Assembly (NCBI GenBank): GCA_004151065.3
Contig: NWUY0300011811.1
Location: 52,998-77,322 of the forward strand
DNA length: 24,325 bases
Origin: Larix sibirica
Lineage: Eukaryota; Streptophyta; Pinopsida; Pinales; Pinaceae
Direction: 5' to 3'
The position numbers were made by a program, and so were the translations under genes. Below the pieces are notes generated by a model that was not told the origin of the DNA, searched no databases, and saw only the letters and a program-made list of their open reading frames with translations. This document shows positions 10,565 through 19,936 of this stretch, in pieces. Every line of letters begins with the position of its first letter. The stretch's first letter is position 1.

Positions 10565-11354
10565 TTTTTTTCCATGGAAAAAAGTGTAATTTCATTAAGA
10601 ATAATCAAATTACATATTGCAGAAAGGCTTCTAGGATCCCTTTCCAGTATCAACTTTTCAGCTTCATAGAATTGCAGGCACCTAAGCACCACCAGTAAAT
10701 AAAAAACTAAAAAACTACATCTAATACACCCTATTCAGGGTAGCCAATATTTGGTCATATACAAATGTAAGAACCGACTGATGCAGATATAATATGTAAT
10801 TCCAAAACGCTTGTTGAGATAGCAGGGCCACCGGGTTCTGTAGATCAAGGACCGCCAAAACGGGCACCACTGCGCCGTGGATGCCCAGCTTGTTCGGCTG
10901 CCCTCGGCTGGGTAGCTGCCACCGACGCCACAGGAAAGCAGGAGCCCACGACAGTAAAACGCGAAAAGAAGCCAAAGCACCACTTTTGGCTCCCCTCGGC
11001 AAGGTAACTGCTGCCGCCGCCACAAGCAGGAGTCCACGTCAAAGCTCCACAGCCGACTCGCTGCCGCCGTTGCCACAGCGCCTTGGATGCCCAGCCCTGG
11101 GTCGACACCCCTCAGCAAAGAAAACTGCCGCCGCCGCCACTGGAAAGCAGGAAGAGCCTGCTACACAATGGGTCACCATGCGAAGGCGCCGCCAGCACTC
11201 CAAGCGCAGGGAGAAACCGTCTCTAATCGCCGTCATTCAGCCTTGACAGATAGCAACTCAGGGGAGAAGGTGAATGGCGGCCATGGAAGGAGCCATGGCC
11301 GCCGAGTTAATCTCGGTAGTCGACTCTCAAACCCTAGTTGCAGAGCCCTCAATC
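10565..11354 (-). mobile_element. retroposon, duplicated copy
   Basis: Same element as at 8120-8909, shifted by 2445, with the same target-site duplication at 10547-10564 and 11355-11372. No differences were noticed. It is most simply the same locus represented twice in the assembly. Confidence 0.75.
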
Positions 11355-11860
11355 AATGCTATCTATGAACTTAACCACTATTATGTTAGAATTATTGTCC
11401 TACCTGCCATATTTAATACATTATCTTTTGATCTGTGGTTAGAGAACCTGATCCTGCATTCTTTCAGCCACTATATGCATTTCTTTTTTATTTTGTGTGA
11501 TCATCACTCAGATCTTTATGCTTGAAAATAACGCTTAGTCTTTTCCAACGTCCGTCTGTCTTCATGCTTCTATGCTTCTGCCTATTTTTTATTCAGTTCT
11601 TATAAACATTTTACCTTGTTAGTTGAGCAGTCAGTCGTAGTATATTTGTTCCAGCCTTGGTATGGAATACAAGTTTTCAAAGGCTTCAAAATTATCATTA
11701 CAAATGCAAAATTATTCAATTTTTAAATCCATTACATGGTTTCTAGATTATTGTGCTTTAAATCTCCAGAAATTTCTCGCCACTGATTAGTTGTTTTGGT
11801 AGTGCATGTTCACACAAATTTTATTCAATGACAAGTTAGGGCATGTTGTCAATAGTGAAT

Positions 11861-11952
11861 TAGAGCAAGGAAGTGTGTCCAGACAAAATAAGCAAATAAA
11901 TACAGATAGAGCAAGGAAGTGTGTCCAGACAAAATAAGCAAATAAATACAGA
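11861..11952. repeat. 46-bp tandem repeat, two copies
   Basis: Units start at 11861 and 11907, both with tagagcaaggaagtgtgtcc. The first assembly copy of this locus (from 9416) has only one unit. This is the single structural difference between the two contig ends and may be what stopped the assembler from merging them. Confidence 0.9.
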
Positions 11953-12045
11953 TACAGCAAGAAACCAAATTTCTCTTGTTCATTTAAACGCCTTAACGCA
12001 ATCTATGAACTTGACCACTAGTATGTTAAATTTACTGTCCTACCT

Positions 12046-12243
12046 GCCATATTAAACATGTTATCCTTTGATATGTGGTTAGAGAACCTGCTTCTGCATT
12101 CTTTCAGCTACCATAGAGCCTTATTTTCAATCATAGAGTCAGCCATATTAAACATGTTATCATTTGATATGTGGTTAGAGAACCCGTTTCTGCATTCTTT
12201 CAGCTACTATAGAGCCTTATTTAAATTTTCAATCGTAGAGTCA
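12046..12243. repeat. ~100-bp tandem repeat at the array end
   Basis: The landmark gccatattaaacatgttatc occurs at 12046 and 12142, and a truncated gccatatg follows at 12244, giving periods of 96 and 102 bp. An 85-residue open frame runs through both units only because the repeat lacks stops in that frame. Confidence 0.8.
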
Positions 12244-12422
12244 GCCATATGCGGTTCTTTTTCATTTTGTGCCTTGATCATTACTCAGGTCTTTATGATT
12301 GAATATAATGTTTAGTCTGTTCTAACTTCTACCTGTCTTCATGTTTCCATGTTTCTGTCTAAGAAACTCTATTAATAATTTTTTTAATGTATGTATATAT
12401 ATTTGTTGCTCATCGCTTGCAG

Positions 12423-14211
12423 AGAAATGAAGAACAATTAAATGAATGCCAAACTTCTATGCAAGATGCTAAAGAAGACTACTGGAGGGACCAGCTGCTT
12501 GTTAGTTCCCTTGTATCCTCGGCTGTTGCCAAAGGGTTATGCAAGGCCACAGAGCAAGACAAGGAAGAAGCAATAGCCAGAATATATTTGAATCTTGAAG
12601 CTGTCATCAAGGAAATGGGATCAGAGTTGCATAGAAGGTGGGTAAAGTCTGATTACATCAGGCATATTCTTTTATTTATAAGTGAGATAAGATTTTGCGA
12701 CCTGGCCAAAAATAAAGATTTGGTTTTCAATTCCTGTCAGAAAAAAGTGATTAACAACTTTTACTGTTTACATGAGAAGAAATGGGATTGTTATTTAGGT
12801 GCTATTGATCATTCTTCCTGACCTAATATTTTATGGTCTCATCACTACCAAACTCATACTAGGTAACACCTTAGTGCCTCTGGCACATGTAGCAGGTTGC
12901 ATCAATTTCTGGGGGACCTTCATCTTATCATACTTTTTCATTTTTGTCTATGCCAGGCTAGAGGCATCCGAGAAGAAAGCTCAATTATTGAATGCAGAGG
13001 TTCAGTCCCTGAGGCAAGAGAAAAACAATATCAAGAGCAATCTTGAGAAGGCAGAGATTGAGGTGGGATGACAACAATGATGGCAATGTTTGAGATGAAT
13101 TCTTTCAGAGATGAAAATATTCTCTTTGAAATTCTTCTCTTTTTTAAAAACATAGGACCGATCTGATGCAATAATAATTTCTGCAGATATTTTAAATGTT
13201 GACAATTCGAAAATCTTCACTTTCTGCACATATTTTACATGCCAACAATTTGAAAAATTCACATTCTGCACTTATTTTAAATGGCAACAATTTGAAAACC
13301 TTCTCTTTCTGACACTCATTACTAGCTAGTTAACAGCTTTTAAGGTGTGTCAGGTGCAATTACTAGACGAGGAGAATAAGGAGCTGAGACTACTTCTACG
13401 TGGGAAATATCAGGGGTCAGATGGCTGTGCTATATCTCCTCTTCAAACAAAAGTAAGTAAAGCAGTACCATTTCTGGCCATACTTAGTATGACCCAATTT
13501 GAGAACTAAGAATATGGTTCTATATAATTCAAAAGTTTAAATCTTTCAATCCCTTCTGAAAAGGGTTGTTTTACCATTTTACTAGAGAATTTAATTTGAA
13601 ATCAGCAGTTAATTTAAAATGAAAGCAACAATGATTGTACGCTGTCAAACAACATCATTCCATAGAGTGTTTCAATTTTATGGGTTACAATCCTTGCTCA
13701 GCTGTAGACAGACCAGCAGAAAGAATACACAAATTATTATAATATTTTTCATTTTCCTTGTTTAATAATATTTTCCTTATTCGCCAAATTTTATAACAGC
13801 CTCTATAGAACATTCATACTTGTGGACCATTCGCCTTATTTATATTTTGTTCCCAAATATTATTTTTGGAAAGGCTTGCCAGCTTTTGATATGTCTGAAT
13901 GTCATTGCATAAGTTCTAGTGGCCATGTTAGCCATCCCTAACATATATTAAGTTCCATCCTCCATGAATCTATTCATATAACATTTTATGTATTTATGAA
14001 AAGTGTGATTTTTGGAAGAACTTATTTGACTTTTTTGGGCTTGGTGATGCTTGGGAATTGGATTAATTTGCAGGTTAAAGTCTCTTGTAGCCTGAAGTCA
14101 CAGTTAAAGTCTCCAGACAATATTTGTGACATGAAGGGAAATGACACAATGCGGCAACCTCTTACACCTCTTGCTCAAAATCCTGCTGAATCAAGGGTGC
14201 ACCATAGATAG
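12423..14211 (+). CDS. 3' exons of an unidentified coiled-coil protein gene
   Basis: Four exons with matching phases can be joined: 12423-12637, 12957-13062, 13354-13452 and 14074-14211, the last ending in TAG. Acceptors are CAG, and donors read gtgggt, gtggga and gtaagt. Together they encode about 185 residues, the C-terminal part of a longer protein whose earlier exons are not recognisable upstream. The first exon gives an acidic, glutamine-rich helix with YWRDQLLVSSLVSSAVAKGL. Exons two and three give a continuous heptad-like Leu/Glu/Lys region (LLNAEVQSLRQEK, LLDEENKELRLLLR), a clear coiled coil. The tail is Ser/Pro-rich and ends PLTPLAQNPAESR...HHR. No signal peptide or membrane segment is seen. 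I do not recognise the family; a cytoskeletal or scaffolding role is only a guess from the coiled coil. Splice phase agreement across three introns makes a real gene likely. Confidence 0.75.
13181..13309. repeat. 43-bp minisatellite, three copies, in an intron
   Basis: Units starting with ctgca at 13181, 13224 and 13266 each continue with tattttaNatg, caa(c)aatttgaaaa and a pyrimidine run. They lie entirely inside the intron between the second and third coiled-coil exons. Confidence 0.75.
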
Positions 14212-14944
14212 CAGGTGCCATATTGGTTAATGGAAATGGAGCTGTCGTCAAAGCTTGTGTTGTATTCACTAATATTTACTGTCAAGGTGCATCTGTCAGT
14301 TTATAACAGGCACAGTAAAGCTATGGAATGCCTGTTGATGGGAAGTGGCCTTGAAAATTTGAATAAGATAAAATTCATGATTGGTTGTTATTTGCATATC
14401 GAAATTTCATGTGCACGGAAGAATGTAAACATTTTGCACCCCTTCCCTGGCCCCAATTTTTTTGGCTGGAGTTATGTTATTGCAAGCAGTCAGTCATCCA
14501 TTCTTTTAGTTTGTTATTGATGTAAGGTTATTATTGCTCATTACATGTAACATGCCAGCCACATCATTAACTTCAGTTTTTTAATTTTGGGATTTATCAG
14601 AGACAATTGTGTTCCGTCACAAGTATAGAAGTGCTTTGAAGCCTTGTAAAATCAAACTCTGTCATTCATTGTTTGATTTGTGATATAAAATATGGATTTT
14701 TCTTTTAGAAAGCCCATCCATGTGTTGTCAATTTAGTTTGTAGGAAGTTTTGCATAGAACTAAGGTTGTCTAGTTCTATCTTTGAGCATTGATTTTATTT
14801 GGGTTTTCTTTGGGGCCTTCAAATGACGTTGTACAAATTGCAGCTTGATGTTTTGTGTAGAACCATGTTGCCTCTTTGAGCATGCTTTGAGTAAATACTA
14901 AATTTTGATTGTCTCCGTGGTTAGTCGTGTGAGAGCCATCTACC
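14212..14944 (+). other. 3' flank of the coiled-coil gene
   Basis: This should contain the 3' untranslated region. A frame of 101 residues opens at 14215, immediately after the stop, but shows no domain. T-rich and TGTA-containing stretches around 14520-14560 could serve as polyadenylation elements. No canonical AATAAA is evident there, so the transcript end is not fixed. Confidence 0.4.
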
Positions 14945-15500
14945 AGTACACATTGAAATAAAATGTCTCAAAGTAGAATTCAATGCGTGCACACTCGTAC
15001 GTACTCTTTGAGCATGCAGTACACATTAAAATAAAATGTCTCAAAGTAGAATTCAATGCGTACACACTTGTATGTACTCTTTGAGCATGTTTTCAGAGGA
15101 AATACTGGTAGTTATAGAGATAAGTGGAAGCCAATGGTGCAATCTTGTACTACCTAACGAGTCTCAAGGAAATTCAATCTATACAGAATTTGGAAAGAGT
15201 TCTCATGATATCATGTGCTTCCTTAGCTTAGGTCATGCACATAAATTAATGCTTTGAATAATAATAAAATGTGCAGAAGTCGAATTCAGAGTGTACATAC
15301 TATTGCATACTCTTTAAGCATGCTTTGAGGAAATACTAGTTGTTGAGATGAAGTAAAGTGGAATCCAATGGTGCAATCTTGTACTACCTGATGAATCTCA
15401 AGGAAATTTTAAATTTCAACCTATACAGAATTTGGTAAGAATGATATCATGTGCTTCCTTAGCTTAGGTCATGCACATAAATCAATGCTTTAAATAATTG
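14945..15500. repeat. nested tandem repeats (73 bp and ~233 bp)
   Basis: A 73-bp unit starting agtacacatt occurs at 14945 and 15018. A longer unit with aataaaatg, gaattca, actcttt(g/a)agcatg, gaggaaatact, ggtgcaatcttgtactacct and cttccttagcttaggtcatg starts at about 15030 and 15263, period 233. No coding potential is shared between the units. Confidence 0.75.
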
Positions 15501-15539
15501 TAACTATGACAATAGCTTTAGTTTCAATATGTATGCACT

Positions 15540-15860
15540 GACGTGCAATGAAATAAAATGTCATGAAATGCAGTGAAATAAAATGTCATGAAACTCTTGT
15601 TGATATGTATTTGATGTAACTTTGCGTAGTAATAGAGAATAAAGTTGTAAAATGGGATCCAATGGCTGTATACAAATTTGAGTTGTATACACTTCCACGA
15701 TATTGTGTAGGGTTCATCAATGGGTTGTTTGAATCAATCCGATGATTATATTCAGGTTGAATACATAATTGTTACAAAAGTTGACATGCAGTGAAATAAA
15801 TCAAAATGTCATGAAACTTGTGGATGTATTTGATGTAACTTTGGAGTAGTAAAAGAGGCC
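15540..15860. repeat. short dispersed direct repeats
   Basis: The motif gaaataaaatgtcatgaaa occurs twice close together near 15550 and 15573. A variant returns near 15792, followed both times by gtatttgatgtaacttt. The spacing of roughly 230 bp suggests a decayed continuation of the array just upstream. Confidence 0.6.
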
Positions 15861-16013
15861 CTTTCTCCCTCTTCAATGGTTGGTTGTATCAGTGTTATCA
15901 GATGTGTCGAGTCTGCTTCGAAACAAGTAATCGACAGAGACTCGCCTGGCATACTCGCCACTCACCAGACTCGGCCAATCTCGTCAAAGATGGTAATATT
16001 AAATTCTTAAAGT
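15861..16013. other. left contig end with ACTCG-rich segment
   Basis: From about 15905 the sequence holds several actcg/gactc words (gtcgagtctg, agactcgcctgg, actcgcca, agactcggcc) and stops at the N. Similar words (gttcgagtatgttgagtcg) appear right of the Copia element at 18241-18262. The two parts may be one older repeat split by that insertion, which is inference only. Confidence 0.3.
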
Positions 16014-16014
16014 N
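16014..16014. other. assembly gap marker (single N)
   Basis: Second single-N join. The Copia element to its right is cut off here in its protease region. No overlap between the two sides was seen, unlike at 9610, so sequence of unknown length may be missing. Confidence 0.95.
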
Positions 16015-16029
16015 CCTACTACTAGATAC

Positions 16030-17014
16030 TTGGCATTATCACCAAGCTTGACTTGAACTCTCCAGATGTGCTCCACACTTGGGTTGATGTCATATGCCTA
16101 GATGATCCACTGTCCACATACCAACCATTCCTCGGAACCTTGCTATTAGAAGTGCAAGATACCATCATGAAATCCTTCTTGAACTTGGGAGGCAAGCTCG
16201 TTCATCTGAGTTTCAATTGAGGCTACTACCTTATTCCTCTCTTTACCCTTCTTTTTCAAACACTGTGATGCATAATGGCCATATGCCTCTGACATATGAA
16301 ACACTTGATTTTCCTCAAGTCTTTCTTCCTTGGCTGTGAGGTTGACACCTCACTCTTTACCTTACCCATGCTAGGCCCTTTACTTTTTCCTTCATTGTTT
16401 GACAAAGTAGGGGATGATCACTGTCACCTCCCTGTTTGTTGGCCTTTGACTCCATCCAAGTCTCCTCCTGGATACAATCATCCCATAGTCTATCCCAAGA
16501 ATGAAGATTCTCTTGAGCGCAAACACCCTGGACAAATGTTTTCCATTGAGATGGGAACCCATTTAGTGCCCGATTCACTAGCTCTTTGTCTTCGACCTTC
16601 TCCCCAATTGCTGCAAGTTGATCAAGAGTCTACGTGACTTTCATCAAGTAACTAGTAATTGTCTGATCTGGTCATCTCAATGGATCTGAGTCTGTTACGC
16701 AATATCATCTTTCTGTTTATGTTCTCTCTTCGGTAAAGTCTAACCAGGGCATCAGATATCTTCTTTGTCATCTTCTTCTCGAATATAGGAGGGATCAAAT
16801 GATCCTTTATAGTATCCATGGCGATTTGTTTGGCTTTCACTTCTTTCTTATTGGGAACTACCAAAGGCTGTGGATCTGCCGGCGGAGTCACTACATCCTT
16901 GACAATATACCAGAGATCAATCTCTTCCAATTAGTTGTTTACCTTGACTTTTCAAGATAGGAAATTCGTGGCACCTTCCAATTTGTCCTCGAACCTGAGG
17001 CTAGCTAATGCCAT
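16030..17014 (-). pseudogene. Copia gag-protease, frameshifted
   Basis: The ancestral product packaged element RNA and cut the polyprotein. The likely start is the ATG at 17014-17012, giving MALASLRFEDKLEGATNFLS followed by a stop where Copia gags usually have tryptophan; a second stop follows soon after. The clean stretch 16930-16652 carries LWYIVKDVV and LVRLYRRENINRKM, typical of UBN2-type gag. The stretch 16578-16357 carries LNGFPSQW and RLWDDCIQEE. The zinc knuckle at about 16306-16258 reads CFIC in one frame and GHYASQC in the next, so one frameshift splits it. The protease motif WYVDSGSSRHMT lies at 16123-16091, its DSG intact but out of frame with what follows. Several stops and shifts show it is inactive. 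Confidence 0.8.
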
Positions 17015-17199
17015 CTCTAAGCTTTAACACAAACTCCCAAATCTTATAAGCACTTCCTCTGAAACCCTCTAACTGCTGGTTCTGGTTCTTGATAGTTGAT
17101 CTACTATCGTAAACTCTTCAGATCCTCTCAACTAAAATTCCAAACCCTAGGTGATTGCTGTGTTTATGTTCTCAAATCTCAACTAAACAAGACTGTTAT

Positions 17200-18078
17200 T
17201 TAATTATAGAAATTGATTTTTTCACATAGCAACAATCACACATATAGTTGGAAAGTAAATAGTGGAAGCAAATACACAATATACGGGTAATTACTCCTTC
17301 AAATCAACTTTTCGTCAACAATTCAAAGCTTACAAGGAAACCTCCACAAGATGTCAAACTAACAGTTGTACGGTACACCCAATAAGCAGATCTGCATACC
17401 TATTGAGACAGCCTGCCTACTGTAAAACAAGAAAACTGCCTGCTACCTGATCTGGGCTGCTGTATGGCCCTGTTCGTATGACTGTATGGACTGTTCCATA
17501 TGATTGTATGAAATCCTTACAACTGCACAGATCTGACCGTATGGAATCCATATGACTATGGATTCAGCTGTACGGAACCTGCTTGTTTCCCGACTGTAGC
17601 TCCTCTGGTGTGTTCTAAACTTGCTCGTTGTACAACTTTACAGAATTTGTACGATTGCATAGATCTGTTCGTACAACTGTACAGATTCAGCTGTATAGAA
17701 ATTGCCTGTAGATTTCTGCTTGTTTCCCGACTGCAGCTCCCTTTGTTGTGCTGTAAACCTGCTCATTGATGTACTAAGTCACCTCTCAATAAAACTTGTC
17801 TTTGAGTGTATGTGTGTCTAACCCCTCTATCTTGACCTGCATTTATACTTGAGCTGAAACCTTAATCTGCCAAAATCCTATTCTCTCAGTGAGATGTACG
17901 GCTGAGATTAATCTAAATCACTGGTGTATAAAAATACAGTTTATTACACTCAAGTAACACCTTTCGGCAAAATAACACCTCTTCATGGATCTTCTGTAAC
18001 AGAACAAGGCAATGCCCCCTTTGTTAACATTTTCACTGTTTTTTTGTTCCTTAGAGTTTTATGAGAAAGTATCCAACA
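17200..18078 (-). repeat. probable 5' LTR and leader of the Copia element
   Basis: The outer end TGTTGGATACTTTCTCA on the minus strand has the expected TG start. A TATA box, TATAAAT, lies on the minus strand at 17847-17841, about 230 bp inside, as expected for the LTR promoter. Between about 17440 and 17760 the sequence is rich in short words such as gtatgg, tgtac and their complements, plus a repeated gattcagctgta...cttgtttcccgactg block near 17563 and 17685. The inner end is uncertain; 17200 is a guess. Confidence 0.5.
17841..17847 (-). promoter_or_regulatory. TATA box of the Copia LTR
   Basis: TATAAAT on the minus strand inside the LTR, preceded by an A/G-rich stretch. Its position and context fit an LTR promoter; whether it works is unknown. 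Confidence 0.4.
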
Positions 18079-19936
18079 ACAGGCCTAAAAATCCACAATT
18101 TGCAAACCTACCTACAATCTCGAATGAGGGGATTAACATCCGCTCCACTGCTGGCTGAATTTTTGGATAAGACTTGGTGAGTTTTTCTCTGTTCACTGAG
18201 CCTTGTAAAACTTGTGGAATCATGTTGCAAGTTCTGAGTCAGTTCGAGTATGTTGAGTCGTGTCATGGTTATGAGGGGTAAAACTGACTGAAAACTATGG
18301 AGAATCCCTCAAAATGTCCTTGTGGTCCAAAGCCCTTCCCATTGTATGCAGGGCTTTGTTTCCCAGATGTTGAATCTTGCCAATTGAACACCATTTCTAC
18401 AACACACTAGTCCGATATGCAAGGGTGAGCATGCATGTCAGTGGTTTCCAAAGGAAAGAAACATGGGGGAAAATGCTAAAATCTTATTGAAAATCCCACT
18501 ATCCCAGCTGCTGCATTAAATGATCAATTTTCTGACCTCTGCTGAAATGATCTTAGCATAACAGTAAGATGCAACCTAAAAAATGATAAGAGGGAAAGGC
18601 TTCTGCCTATGAGGAATGCTGGTAATTTCTTTATGCTTCTATAATGGATATGATTGTCTTGGTAAAATAATGGATGCATAAGGTAATTATATTAGTCTGC
18701 CCCATTGCCCTATGCAGGATCTGCTGATGTTTAGTTAACCTATGTATCCTGATTGACACCTGTCCATGGTAATCCAGGGCCCCACTTAGCCCACCCGCAG
18801 TTTGGTGCCCAATCATATAAGGTCCTGTTGTCTATTGCTGCTAAATCTAAGCCAACACATGCATCTTGGTACTGGTGGTTCATGGTCCTCATCATAATTG
18901 AACTATAGTTCCATCGGCCTTTTAACTTAATCATAGTTAACAATTGACTATACTTAACGAAATCAAACACCCCAGGTCCCAACTGGGGGCATTGCTTACT
19001 GGTATTCTGTATACAAGTACCCAGGCTGTAACATGAAATTGTGAGCAGAGTCATTCTTTGCCCTGGTTTCAATTTGCCTCTGTGGTCCAGCATTATAGTC
19101 CTTGTGAAGGTCCAGATGCAATACATTATTATACTATATATGAATTTAATGTCAATCAAAATACAAGAGATATGCTGTGTTGGAGAGTCTTGACTCTTAA
19201 TTTTCTCGAGTTTTCCTTTGTTCTGTGAGTGTTCGTAATCTTTTCTTTCAAATACCCTAGATTAAGTCTTGGGGAATCGGTCTAGGAACTCAACCTACTC
19301 CTAAATTTGTGGTGTACTTCCTGAAATAGTAAAAGGTGTTATTAAGTTCTAAATTCAAATAACGAGGGTTAAAGTGAATATTCTGCTTGTGTGCAATGAA
19401 TTGTGTTATGAGATTTGTGCCTATTGTATTTTCAAGATACTTGTCACATATGGTGGTCCTTAAGACTAGTTGGATTTGTATCTGTCATTTTACAGTAATT
19501 TCCTTTGAAGGGAAAGACACTGAAACATAGATAGAGTGCAGTTTAGACAAGCTGTACAGATATGCTCACCACATTGAATAATCAATTATTATTACTGACT
19601 GTGACTAGCCTTGCTTCTCTAGAGTCTAATAAATGAATGTTTTGCATCTGGTGTAGTTTAATCTGGTGGAGTAGAAAACAAACCAATCTATTCAGCTTGT
19701 ATTAATTAATGGATTTATGTGGCAAGCCCTCTTGGTTTTCTTTCATCAAATCATGTCTAGGGTTGCACAAGGCAAAATCTGTTTGTGTACAGTTTGCATT
19801 ATCCTATGGTTTATTTTTGCATATAATTTCTATGGGAGCATGCTTGTTTTCTTTCAAGTGGGGCAAATAGAGTGAACAATGCACTAGAAAGAAAATTCCT
19901 ATGACAGATCTTGCTTATTCACTTCAATTATTTCAG
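18079..19936 (+). other. presumed ATG1 intron sequence
   Basis: The next exon begins mid-codon at 19937, so the DNA before it must be intron back to an upstream exon. I looked for the kinase-domain residues that should precede it and found none in 16015-19936. A 139-residue minus-strand frame at 18740-19159 is the only sizeable open frame. A pyrimidine-rich stretch ending tttcag at 19931-19936 is the acceptor. Confidence 0.5.
18740..19159 (-). other. unassigned 139-residue open frame
   Basis: Long for this AT-rich DNA, with a first half rich in Ile/Thr and a second half containing WNYSSIMMRTMNHQYQD and a Gly/Trp-rich end (APNCGWAKWGPGLPW). I recognise no domain, and no upstream promoter or splice context was seen. 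It lies antisense inside the presumed ATG1 intron. It may be a remnant of a transposable element or chance. Confidence 0.2.

Larger units (their letters stand above)
9611..12100. repeat. second copy of the 2444-bp segment (likely artefact)
   Basis: Matches 7166-9609 and is 46 bp longer because one short unit near 11861 is duplicated. Past 12100 the sequence continues with ctttcagctacc, where the first copy ends at the N. Everything in it, including the retroposon, should be counted once. Confidence 0.9.
7069..12340. repeat. degenerate tandem array of ~640-bp units
   Basis: Units begin with ctattttt(g/t)a(g/t)tcag at 7069, 7717 and 9137. Shared landmarks follow: ttgttccagcttggtatgga, caaaggcttc, attattcaatttt, ccactgattagttgttttgg, gttcacacaaNttttattca, gaattagagcaag, atctatgaacttgaccacta, gtcctacctgccatatt and tttgatatgtggttagagaac. 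The spacing is 648 bp, then 1420 bp. Removing the 790-bp retroposon at 8120-8909 brings the second to 630 bp. The stretch 9611-12100 repeats 7166-9609 across a gap and probably does not exist as an extra copy. The array lies directly upstream of the exon at 12423 and is therefore likely intronic. Confidence 0.8.
16015..18078 (-). mobile_element. truncated Copia LTR retrotransposon
   Basis: On the minus strand the element runs from a 5' LTR starting TGTTGGATAC at 18078, through a leader, into a broken gag-protease frame, and ends at the N at 16014. Integrase, reverse transcriptase, RNase H and the 3' LTR are absent from the window. The Copia assignment rests on the gag type, the zinc knuckle and the protease motif in that order. 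No good tRNA-Met primer-binding site was found, so the inner LTR boundary is open. It lies upstream of the ATG1 exons, in opposite orientation. Confidence 0.75.

Noticed and set aside
5072-12340. CRISPR-like or defence-type repeat arrays
   Set aside because: Unit lengths of 570 and 640 bp, no short identical repeats with unique spacers, and the plant-type exons nearby rule this out.
14215-14520. 101-residue frame just after the coiled-coil gene's stop
   Set aside because: Its position fits the 3' untranslated region and it has no domain or splice context.
16296-16637. 113-residue plus-strand frame
   Set aside because: It lies opposite the Copia gag segment, whose minus-strand motifs are clearly recognisable.
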